This document shows positions 9,774 through 18,236 of a stretch of 64,000 bases of DNA, piece by piece. The stretch is taken from contig CM057337.1 of NCBI GenBank assembly GCA_030015575.1, positions 339,460,583 to 339,524,582 on the forward strand, in the 5' to 3' direction. Each line of letters opens with the position of its first letter. The stretch's first letter is position 1. The stretch comes from Agapanthus africanus (Eukaryota; Streptophyta; Magnoliopsida; Asparagales; Amaryllidaceae). A model generated the notes under the pieces. The model did no database searches and was not told where the DNA came from. It worked only from the letters and a program-made list of their open reading frames with translations. The translations under genes were made by a program, and so were the position numbers.

Positions 9774-10280
9774 ATGGATGCCCATCTGTATGGTCTTGAC
9801 GAGATCATTTCCTATGGGAATATTCGTGCACTGGGCCGCAGTCAGAACCAGGAGTTCACCGATGCTCAATGTGCCGAGATCATGAGCCGCTTTGATGAGT
9901 ACAACCATCGGCTACTCCCCCGTCGCTCTTCTCTTCTGAGGCTGATCGTGCTGGCGATCAGGGAGGCCCTCCCTTTATTCTGTGCTGGTGTGCCGCTTGG
10001 GGCATTGGACGCCGCCGAGGATAAAGTACACTCGGTGTATCTGATGCACTTGATCTCAAAGAGAAGGCAGGATAATCTCATTGATCTCCTGCATCAGATT
10101 TTTCAGCAATCAGCCATACTTGCCGCCTACCGAAGGGTAGAGGACATCCACGTGGACCCCGATGCTTGTGATCGTGAGAGGAAGCATACTCGGGAGGTTC
10201 GAAATGCTTGGAAGATCTTGAATAAAGTTAATTTTGAGTTTCTCAACCCATGCCCCGCATCTGAAGTTTTACCATTGTAA
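9774..10280 (+). CDS. Tat antisense ORF 1 (168 aa), unknown function
   Basis: This frame is antisense to gag-pol and lies between the integrase and the 3' LTR. I chose the ATG at 9774, five bases after a good 3' splice site; the frame opens at 9744 but those ten residues would be intronic. The protein starts MDAHLYGL and ends FLNPCPASEVLPL. It looks helical and soluble, with no signal peptide or membrane segment. It is similar to antisense ORF 2: both have a (F/L)TD-x2-C segment, a leucine-rich LLRLIVLAI / LWLRMILTAM stretch, an A-EDK / A-VEEK stretch and a terminal F(L/I)NPC. Antisense ORFs are known in Tat relatives, but I recognise no named domain. It is intact here, unlike gag-pol. Confidence 0.6.
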   Translation: MDAHLYGLDEIISYGNIRALGRSQNQEFTDAQCAEIMSRFDEYNHRLLPRRSSLLRLIVLAIREALPLFCAGVPLGALDAAEDKVHSVYLMHLISKRRQDNLIDLLHQIFQQSAILAAYRRVEDIHVDPDACDRERKHTREVRNAWKILNKVNFEFLNPCPASEVLPL

Positions 10281-10729
10281 ATGTGTCCTCTATATTTTGT
10301 ATGAACCTCTTGAAATATGCATGCCTTTTCTCTGGGATTTTATCATTTTGCTACTGTTGTTGTTTGTGCTTTTAATATGCAGGGTACTACTCCATATATT
10401 TTCTTTTAAGTGTATATCTGGTTTAGGCCTCACGTGTTCTGCACGTGGGGTCCCTTGATGGGGCTGTTCACAAAATTTTCCCATGCCGTATTTTCAGTGC
10501 ACAATATTGGATGTAGAGAAAGGGCCTTGGAAATAATTTCATCTCCTTGATTCTAGATGCCTTTCCTTTTTTTTTGGCCTTGGAAATAGCTTTACCATGC
10601 AAGATTTTCCGTGCACAGCACTTAATACACTTCTTTATATATGAGGCTATAGCTTTCTTTTCCCTTTACGGAGAGATTTATTATTATTATTATTATTTTG
10701 TAACTTGTCTTGAGAGACAAACGAGTGCC
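10281..10729 (+). other. Spacer between antisense ORFs 1 and 2
   Basis: T-rich sequence with a CACGTG pair near 10432-10448 and a duplicated stretch (GGGCCTTGGAAATA near 10515 and TGGCCTTGGAAATA near 10575). It could be an intron or a separate leader for ORF 2. An ATT microsatellite lies at 10681-10698. Confidence 0.4.
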
Positions 10730-11257
10730 ATGGCCTGCAATCGTCCGCATGCTCGTCGACAGCCATGGGAAGTTCCTATCGAGGAGATGCTCCCCCGCTT
10801 TGCTGCTCGGTTGGTGGATCCCCTCCTTACCGACAACGAATGCGATTTAGCCATGCATGAACTCTCGATCCGTAGGGGGTCCCCCCTCCCGATGGGTTCT
10901 CTCTGGCTCCGGATGATCCTCACGGCCATGCTTGCCGACATCCCTCCTCACCCGGCAGAGATGACCCTGGCGATGATTGATGCGGTGGAAGAAAAGCTCG
11001 AGGGCTTTCATGAGGCGTGCCTGATTACTCAGGCTTTGAAGGACTGCTCAATTCATCTGCTGAGCGAGATAAGAGCCCGACGGGCTGTTATGTCTGCTTT
11101 TGCAGATGGCCATGGTGCCAATCGATGGGAAGCGACTTCTCGTGAGAACCGTCGCTTCGATGTGCTGGAGAAAGCAGAGAGAGAGATGGAGAACTTTGTC
11201 CTTTGCTTCATTAACCCCTGTGCCGTTGATCCCATGTTTGGTGACCTTTTCCGTTAA
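10730..11257 (+). CDS. Tat antisense ORF 2 (175 aa), paralogue of ORF 1
   Basis: The ATG at 10730 sits in a GTGCCATGGCC context, a good plant start; the open frame begins upstream at 10547, but that part is low-complexity. The product begins MACNRPHARRQPWEV and ends FINPCAVDPMFGDLFR. Its middle aligns with ORF 1 (LTDNEC with FTDAQC, WLRMILTAML with LLRLIVLAIR, AVEEKLEG with AAEDKVHS, RRAVMSAF with QSAILAAY) and the F(L/I)NPC end is shared, which suggests a local duplication followed by strong divergence. It is intact over its length. The function is unknown. A role in regulating the element is possible because similar antisense frames recur in the Tat lineage, but nothing here proves it. Confidence 0.6.
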   Translation: MACNRPHARRQPWEVPIEEMLPRFAARLVDPLLTDNECDLAMHELSIRRGSPLPMGSLWLRMILTAMLADIPPHPAEMTLAMIDAVEEKLEGFHEACLITQALKDCSIHLLSEIRARRAVMSAFADGHGANRWEATSRENRRFDVLEKAEREMENFVLCFINPCAVDPMFGDLFR

Positions 11258-11474
11258 CGTAGAACATTTTTAAATTAGTCCCTCCTTTTTTATGCTTTAT
11301 GCCGAACTTCCATGTAGGCTTGGTACTAGTATGTATGTTTCCGCTTGCATAAATAAACTTCATATTCTTCTCATGAGAATTTTCTTTAATTGCGAATGCT
11401 ATCATCACCTTCCTTTCTTGTTTCCTTTCACGTCAGGTGATGTGAGCGCGTTTTAGATCGATTATTCCCGTCGA

Positions 11475-11929
11475 CTGGAAGCCCATTTATACGGTCTTGT
11501 AAATGTCTTGTTTCCAAGGCCGCGGTCACGAAAGCGAGCTTACGTGGCCTGATAGAGCGACACGTAGCGAACATATTATTGTGTGAGAAAAGGGCTCGGC
11601 CGTAAATTTTCGGAAAGGGCATTGGCTTCTAAGGCGCTGAGCGAGCTTCAGGCCAGCCTCACAGCCAAGGCCAACAAAGCATACGAACTCTGGCGGGTGC
11701 TTCAGGAGTCCACAAAGAGGTGGTGGCTCTCGATAAAGCTGCCACGTTCACTTGTGAGAGGGTCGAGGCTCATAAGGCTACTGAGAAAGAGCTTGAAGCC
11801 CGGCTTGCTTCATATCAGGCCCAACAAGCTCAGGCGGAGGCTCGTCTTTTGGAGATCTTGCGTCATGAAGCCGTGGTCCAACAAAAGCAGGATGAGCTGA
11901 CCAAGCTGCTGAATCGCCCGCCGGCTTGA
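11475..11929 (+). pseudogene. Tat antisense ORF 3, broken, coiled-coil C-terminus
   Basis: Codons at 11475-11498 read LEAHLYGL, matching the MDAHLYGL start of antisense ORF 1, and follow a splice-acceptor-like CGTCAG at about 11436. The frame then breaks. From about 11630 an Ala/Glu/Gln-rich region with heptad character appears (KALSELQASLTAKANKAYEL in one frame; KELEARLASYQAQQAQAEAR in another from 11720), ending with a stop at 11927-11929. At least two frame changes separate the pieces. It is probably a third member of the antisense family, or the downstream exon of an ancestral gene whose N-terminal part was duplicated. Confidence 0.45.
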
Positions 11930-12405
11930 AACATTTGTATCTTTTCCTTCCTTTTTGTACATACTCATGGATGAGAGTATTTTCTTTTTGTTTCTTTCAT
12001 GAATTGTACTTTGTACCCATTTTGGTTTATGAATAAAAGATACATTTTTCTTCTCAATGATGTGTCTCCTTTTCATTGAATGTATTCTGCGGATATTCTA
12101 TCTTGATCTCCTTGCAGGACAGCAATGGCTCAGGACTCAGGGTTAAGATCTGCTTCCTAAGGCTTTTGCATCTTATGAGCCACGAGGGTCTCGTAAAGAG
12201 TTTTTCCCCCTACAGGTCGAGAGGATCCCATAGGTGTGAGTTCTTCTTAAAGATCGTAAGGATCCTTAAGCGGGTTTTCCCTTGAGAGTCGTAGGGATCT
12301 CACAAGAGAGTTTTTTCTTCCTTACAGGTCGTGAGGACCTGCAAGTGTCGGATGTGATCGTCCTTATCCGTGTTTCACGGAGTCAGGGGTCTCTCCAGGT
12401 ATCGT
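11930..12405 (+). repeat. Spacer with first cluster of GTCGTRAGGA hairpins
   Basis: After about 200 bp of unremarkable T-rich sequence, 12175-12345 has five hairpin-like modules, for example CTTACAGGTC-GTGAG-GACCTGCAAG and CTTAAAGATCGTAAGGATCCTTAAG. They belong to the family at 15352-15875. Confidence 0.65.
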
Positions 12406-12766
12406 AGTTTAAAGACGTCGCGGTCAAGGTTGAGGACCTCATAGTCCATGGATTTAGGGACTCCACAGTCTGATGTTAGTTTTAAGACATCACGGTCAAG
12501 GTTAAGGACCTCATAGTCCGTGGATTTAGGGACTCCACAGTCCGATGTTAGTTTTAAGACATCACGGTCAAGGTTAAGGACCTCATAGTCCGTGGATTTA
12601 GGGACTCCACAGTCCGATGTTAGTTTTAAGACATCACGATCAAGGTTAAGGACCTCATAGTCCGTGGATTTAGGGACTCCACAGTCCGATGTTAGTTTTA
12701 AGACATCACGGTCAAGGTTAAGGACCTCATAGTCCGTGGATTTAGGGACTCCACAGTCCGATGTTT
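12406..12766 (+). repeat. 72-bp tandem repeat, 5 units
   Basis: The unit starts AGTTTTAAGACATCACGGTC; units begin near 12406, 12478, 12550, 12622 and 12694. Each has three inverted pairs of the GGAC/GTCC type (GAC-n-GTC, GGAC-CTCATA-GTCC, GGACT-CCAC-AGTCC). Since 72 is a multiple of three, an open frame of 24-residue repeats runs through the minus strand; I regard it as a by-product. A related unit lies at 12893-12960. Confidence 0.9.
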
Positions 12767-12962
12767 GGTTGCAGGGACCCGTCACCTCTTTGAAGACGTT
12801 GAGGAATTACAACGCCAGGTATCAAAGGAGTGAAGAGATGTACCCTTAAACCAAGGCAGAATCCGTAGGGAATCGGGGTGGTTGATCGTTAGTTTTAAGA
12901 CATCACGGTCGAGGTTAAGGACGTCATAGTCCATGGATTTTAAGGACTCCACAGTCCGGTAT

Positions 12963-14665
12963 TTGCTCTGGAAGCTTCACACGGGTTCACTGCCGTGCTT
13001 GGCGAGGACCAGGCTCTGCTCTGGACGTTTTCCACGGGGTCAAAGAGTGACATTATCCGTGTTCCACATGACCAGGAATTTTGCACTAGATGCTTCACAC
13101 GGGTTCACTGCCGCGCTCGGCGAGGACTAGGCACCGCTCTGGATGCTTCACACGGGTTCACTGCCGTGCTCTGCGAGGACCAGGATCCGCTCTGGACGTT
13201 TTCCACGGGGTCAAAGAGTGACATTATCCGCGTTCCACGTAACCAGGAATTTTGCACTAGATGCTTCACACGGGTTCACTGCCGTGCTCGGCGAGGACTA
13301 GGCTCCGCTCTGGACGTTTTCCACGGGGTCAAAGAGTGACATTATCCGCGTTCCACGTGACCAGGAATTTTACACTAGATGCTTCACACGGGTTCACTGC
13401 CATGCTCGGCAAGGACTAGGCTCCGCTCTGGACGTTTTCCACGGGGTGAAAGAGTGACATTCTCCGCGTTCCACGTGACCAGGAATTTTGCACTAGATGC
13501 TTCACACGGGTTCACTGCCGTGCTCGACGAGGACTAGGCTCCGCTCTGGACGTTTTCCACGGGGTCAAAGAGTGACATTATCCGCGTTCCACGTGACCAG
13601 GAATTTTGCACTAGATGCTTCACACGGGTTCACTGCCGTGCTCGGCGAGGACTAGGCTCCGCTCTGGACGTTTTCCACGGGGTCAAAGAGTGACATTATC
13701 CGCGTTCCACGTGACCAGGAATTTTGCACTAGATGCTTCACACGGGTTCACTGCCGTGCTCGGCGAGGACTAGGCTCCGCTCTGGACGTTTTCCACGGGG
13801 TCAAAGAGTGACATTATCCGCGTTCCACGTAACCAGGAATTTTGCACTAGATGCTTCACACGGGTTCACTGCCGTGCTCGGCGAGGACTAGGCTCCGCTC
13901 TGGACGTTTTCCACGGGGTCAAAGAGTGACATTATCCGCGTTCCACGTGACCAGGAATTTTGCACTAGATGCTTCACACGGGTTCACTGCCGTGCTCGGC
14001 AAGGACTAGGCTCCGCTCTGGACGTTTTCCACGGGGTCAAAGAGTGACATTATCCGCGTTCCACGTAACCAGGAATTTTGCACTAGATGCTTCACACGGG
14101 TTCACTGCCGTGCTCGTCGAGGACTAGGCTCCGCTCTGGACGTTTTCCATGGGGTCAAAGAGTGACATTATCCGCGTTCCACGTGACCAGGAATTTTGCA
14201 CTAGATGCTTCACACGGGTTCACTGCCGTGCTCGGCGAGGACTAGGCTCCGCTCTGGATGCTTCACACGGGTTCACTGCCGTGCTCTGCGAGGACCAGGA
14301 TCCGCTCTGGACGTTTTCCACGGGGTCAAAGAGTGACATTATCCGCGTTCCACGTAACCAGGAATTTTGCACTAGATGCTTCACACGGGTTCACTTCCGT
14401 GCTCGGCGAGGACTAGGCTCCGCTCTGGACGTTTTCCACGAGGTCAAAGAGTGACATTATCCGCGTTCCACGTGACCAAGAATTTTGCACTAGATGCTTC
14501 ACACGGGTTCACTGCCGCGCTCGGCGTGGACTAGGCTCCGCTCTGGATGCTTCACACGGGTTCACTGCCGTACTCTGCGAGGACCAGGATCCGCTCTAGA
14601 CGTTTTCCACGGGGTCAAAGAGTGACATTATCCGCGTTCCACGTAACCAGGAATTTTGCTGATTG
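12963..14665 (+). repeat. 118-bp tandem array with 53-bp short units
   Basis: The TGCTTCACAC landmark occurs at 13091, 13144, 13262, 13380, 13498, 13616, 13734, 13852, 13970, 14088, 14206, 14259, 14377, 14495 and 14548, with a variant at 12973. That gives thirteen 118-bp units and three 53-bp short units (at 13091, 14206 and 14495). Most monomers contain TTCCACGTGACC or its CACGTA variant. One monomer also sits in each LTR (about 6575-6695 and 26835-26955). Amplification of tandem repeats in the region after pol is known for Tat/Ogre elements and can seed satellite DNA. Confidence 0.93.
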
Positions 14666-14935
14666 TATCCGCATTTCACGGGATGGAGGTTTGACTGTTG
14701 GCGATATGTATACCACCGAGCCATGGAACTGGGAGTTGCCGCTGTTCCGCTTTGCTTGAAGTTGTGTCCGTTGTTACGAGACGAGTGTTGGGATGATCTC
14801 TAGGTCGCCTGTGGCCCGTCGAGATTTAGCTTCTTTCTTTGGTGAAACCTGGGGGAGGTAGGTATGTTCCCTTTTTGTTTATGCCATTGGATTGTATACA
14901 GGGTGTGATGGAATATCACCTGTAAGGCATACATT
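14666..14935. other. Spacer, nothing recognised
   Basis: Unique-looking sequence between two repeat blocks of the Tat element. No gene or obvious repeat is visible. Confidence 0.4.
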
Positions 14936-14959
14936 TTCTTTTTATTTTATTTCTTTTTC

Positions 14960-15185
14960 CGCGATCCTCTATCATTTCAGCTTTTATATCGCGAAGGTCG
15001 CGATTGCCCCATCATTTCGGCTATTTTTCGCGGTGCCCAATCATTTCGGCTACTTTTTATATTTTCACTCGCTGTTTTTTATTGCGAGTTGCCCCATCAT
15101 TTCGGCTATTTTTCATGCATACATTTTTACTTGCTGTTTTTTATTGCAAGTTGCCCTATCATTTCGGCTATTTCGTAGGCATGTG
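14960..15185 (+). repeat. Degenerate repeat of CATCATTTCGGCTA
   Basis: The word (C/A)ATCATTTCGGCTATTTTT or a variant occurs about six times, alternating with TTTTTATTGCGAGTTGCCCC words. Open frames through it are low-complexity and not called. Confidence 0.75.
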
Positions 15186-15351
15186 TGGCTTGTTAGCTTT
15201 TTCGCCGCAAGCTTGGATTTTAGACACCGATTTCGGCATCAGCACCGCTGCAACTGGGATGCTGCCAGGAGCGAATCATCATTTGCCTCTGTCGATATTG
15301 AACAAAGGTGGCTTAGTAAACAGGGTTAAGGGTCATGTCGACCAAGGCTTT

Positions 15352-15875
15352 TGACTTCATGAGCCGTAAGGGTCTCACAAAGGTATTTCTCCCTACAAGT
15401 CGTGAGGATCTTGCAGGTGTATTTTCTCCTTAGGGATCGTAAGGATTCCTAAGTGTATGTTCCTCTGCAAGTCGTAAGGATCCTACAAGAGGGCTTTCTC
15501 CTTATGGGTCGAGAGGACCTACAAGGGTTGCTCATCATATAGGCATATCCCTAGTCACGGGTGGGGCTTTGCTGGGGAAATGTTTCTTCGCGCCCGTGGA
15601 TTGTATACAAGGGTCAGTATTGAGCCTCTTGTAGGGCAATATCGAAGGTTGTGGAGGATTTGCTTAAGAACAGGTTTAGGTTTCTGTAACTTAAGACTTT
15701 CAAATCTCATGAGCCGTGAGGGTCCCATAAGAGAATTCTCCTTACGAGTCGTGAGGATCTCGTAAGTATATTTTCCTTTTAGGAATCATGAGGATCCCTA
15801 AGTGTGTTGCTCCTTTGTGAGTCGTAAGGATCTCACGCCGGTGGTTTCTCCTTACAAGGTCGAGAGGACCCTGCA
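15352..15875 (+). repeat. Array of GTCGTRAGGA hairpins with covarying arms
   Basis: About ten modules share the centre GTCGTGAGGAT or ATCGTAAGGAT, but have different self-complementary arms: CTTACGAG/CTCGTAAG, CTTAGG/CCTAAG, TGTGAG/CTCACG and CTTACAAGG/CCTGCAAG. Modules are separated by TTTTCTCC-like linkers. The matching changes on both arms suggest that base-pairing or dyad symmetry is maintained. Confidence 0.75.
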
Positions 15876-15888
15876 AGTGTCTTTTTAA

Positions 15889-16185
15889 CGAGGTTGCGCC
15901 CTTTCGGGTTTTCACAAACACTCGCCGGTAGTCCTGCTGTTTTTACTCACGGAGCCCTTTCGGGTTTTCATCCGTGCCCATTTTGCTTATGGACGTACCG
16001 TTTTTTTTTTATTCTTTTTCACTTTTTGTTTTTTAACAAGGTCGCGCCCTTTCGGGTTTTCACGAACACTTGCCGGCAGCCCTGCTGTTTTTACTCACGG
16101 AGCCCTTTCGGGTTTTCATCCGTGCCCATTTTGCTTATGGACATACCGTCTCTTTTTTTTATTCTTTTTCATATATTTTTTTTTA
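15889..16185 (+). repeat. 148-bp direct duplication
   Basis: Two copies start at 15889 and 16037. Both contain GCGCCCTTTCGGGTTTTCAC and CGGAGCCCTTTCGGGTTTTC, and both end in poly-T-rich sequence. CCCTTTCGGG is itself an inverted repeat (CCC-TTTC-GGG). Confidence 0.85.
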
Positions 16186-16251
16186 TTTTTTTTTCTCTCC
16201 TTTTTTTTTTACCTTGTCAGCCTAAAGATGCTGCGGTAGTAGTTTTAGGGA

Positions 16252-16375
16252 CGTTTCGATCCGTCGTTAGTTTAAGGACGTTTCGGTCCGTCGATAGTTT
16301 AAGGACGTTTCGGTCCGTCGTTAGTTTAAGGACGTTTCGGTCCACCGTTAGTTTAAGGACGTTTCGGTCCGTCGC
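16252..16375 (+). repeat. 27-bp GGAC/GTCC repeat, 5 units, next to integrase
   Basis: The unit TTTAAGGACGTTTCGGTCCG plus linker occurs five times just downstream of the integrase stop on the element's coding strand. It is the same family as the LTR block at 6395-6505. Confidence 0.88.
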
Positions 16376-16472
16376 TATGGGAAGGCCGGCTGCTGCTTGT
16401 AAAGTCTGAGCCTAGGAAGATAGTGAGCGGACATAGTCGTCGTCATCTATCATTGACCCAGGCTGTGGCTTA

Positions 16473-17381
16473 TCAAGCGTAGTATTTCTTTAAGAAGCGG
16501 CCGTTTATTGGCCTGAAAGGCCTTTCACCGTGCATGTCCATGAGTAGGTAGGCTCCACCCTGGTAGACCTTGTCTATGATGTACGGGCCTTCATTGTTTG
16601 GCTCAAATTTTCCTCGCTTGGCACGATTGGGGATCATAGGTCTTTTGACCACTAGTACGAGTTCGCCTTGGCGGAATGTCCTCGGCCTGGTCAATCTTTC
16701 GTACGAGCGCGTCATCTTTGCTTTGTAGGCCTCTAGATGTTGTTGCGCTATGAGCCGGGTTTCGTCGAGGGCATCAAGCTCCTCAAGCCGAATGTGAGCA
16801 TTTTCTTCGTTCATCAGCTCGTGGTGGACTGCTACTCGTAGAGAGGGTAACTCTATCTCAAGGGGGAGCACTGCTTCCGTCCCAAATACCAACGCGTACG
16901 GCGTTGTGTTCGTGGCCGTCTTGAATGTAGTTCGATAAGCCCAGAGGGCTTCTTGCAGCCTTTCATGCCAGTCTCTCTTATTCCTGGAAACGGTCCTTTT
17001 TATGATCTTCGTCAAGGTCTTATTGAAGGCCTCGGCCAGACCGTTAGCTCGTGGATTGTAAACCAAAGAATATCTCCAGTCTATATTGTGCTGCTGTGCG
17101 AAGCGGCTAATCTTATGGCTTCGGTAGGCCGGCCCATTATCGGAGATAATCCACCGTGGAGTCCCGAACCGATAGATGACGTGTGTCTTAAAGAAATGGA
17201 GGATATTCTCCGTCTTCACTTCCCTCAGTGGTACTGCTTCTGCCCATTTGGAGAAGTAATCAGTTGTCGCCAGGATAAAACGGTGTCCCCGGGATGATTC
17301 TGGCTCAATGGGGCCGACTATGTCAATCCCCCACATTTCGAACGGCCAGCTAGCCACCGTTGGGTGCAGTAGATTCGGATG
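16473..17381 (-). pseudogene. Tat pol: integrase catalytic core and C-terminus
   Basis: This is the last part of pol. Integrase joins the new DNA copy into the host chromosome. The DDE triad is visible as GIDIVG (D), SDNGPAY (D) and ANGLAEAF (E), near residues 11, 74 and 110 from the internal start codon at 17357. A C-terminal domain follows (QGELVLVVKR, then GPYIIDKV) and no chromodomain is present, which fits Tat. The frame continues directly from the upstream block across a TAA at 17382-17384. The family reads a sense codon there; CAA to TAA is the simplest change. The natural end is the stop at 16473-16475. Confidence 0.9.
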
Positions 17382-18236
17382 TTAGTGGATGAAGTCTCCA
17401 TGAATCTGGCATGAGTGGCATTGCTTCGCATACTCGAGGCAGTCCTGGATCATCGTGGGCCAGTAGTAACCCATCCGTTTAATTTTTAACTTCATCTTTG
17501 GGCCTGCTTGGTGAGAACTGCAAAGTCCGTCATGAACTTCCTGAATGACTCTTTCTGCTTCGTCAGGTCCTAAGCATCTCAGCCATAGAGAATCAAACGA
17601 TCTCTTGTATAGAATATCGTTGACGAAAGCGAAAGATAGAGCTCGTTTCATGAGCTGATGTCTTGAGAACGCTTCTTTGGGTATTCGGTGGGACTTAAAG
17701 TAGTCTATGAAGACTTCCCTCCAGTCTTCGGCCTTCTCATGGTCTTTTATTTGTAGGGTCGTCTGCTCAGTCACTCCCTTCTCTTCGGGTGATTCCGAAG
17801 GTATTTCCGCCAGGGCGAGCACTCGACGGCTTTGTACCACGATTCTGACGTCATCGAGGTTCTCGTCAGCCAGTTCTTTAGCAAGTTTAGCCAACGCGTC
17901 TGCTTTGCTGTTTTCCGTGCGCGGTATGTTCTCCAAAGTATAGGAGGGAATTTGGGTCAATAGTTGTTGCATCTTTTCGCCGTACTTCACCAACTCCGGC
18001 TTGCACGTTTGGTAGTCACCTTTTACTTGACTAACGACCAGTTGAGAATCCCCGTATATAAGGAGGTCTTCAATTCCCAGGTCGATGGCGATTTCGAGGC
18101 CTGCTATCAGAGCTTCATATTCAGCTTCATTGTTTGTCCTCGGCTCTGTTAAGGAGAAGGCGAAGCGCATTATCCCTCCTTGTGGAGTTGCAAAGACGAG
18201 GCCTATCCCCGATTTGGTCATTGGGATACCTTGTTT
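17382..18236 (-). pseudogene. Tat pol: second (archaeal-type) RNase H, most of domain, plus integrase zinc finger
   Basis: The first third carries acidic residues of an RNase H fold: NNEAEYEALIAG (E), YGDSQLVV (D) and SKADALAKLA (D). The matching first Asp (YFDGAS) lies just before the TAG at 18237-18239, so the stop falls inside the domain. A second RNase H after the usual one is known in Tat elements. Near the end come VHDGLCSSH and CHSC, the HHCC zinc-binding motif of integrase. The block ends at the TAA at 17382-17384 and is in the same frame as the blocks on both sides. Confidence 0.88.

Noticed and set aside
12375-12785. Minus-strand frame of 136 codons with 24-residue repeats
   Set aside because: The 72-bp unit is a multiple of three without a stop, so the frame is forced. 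No start, context or other copy supports it.
12995-14454. Repeat-encoded frames of 101-114 codons on the plus strand
   Set aside because: They come from the 118-bp array, and 118 is not a multiple of three, so frames change with each unit.
12406-14665. CRISPR-like appearance of regularly spaced repeats
   Set aside because: Units are contiguous tandem repeats with no unique spacers, in plant retrotransposon DNA.
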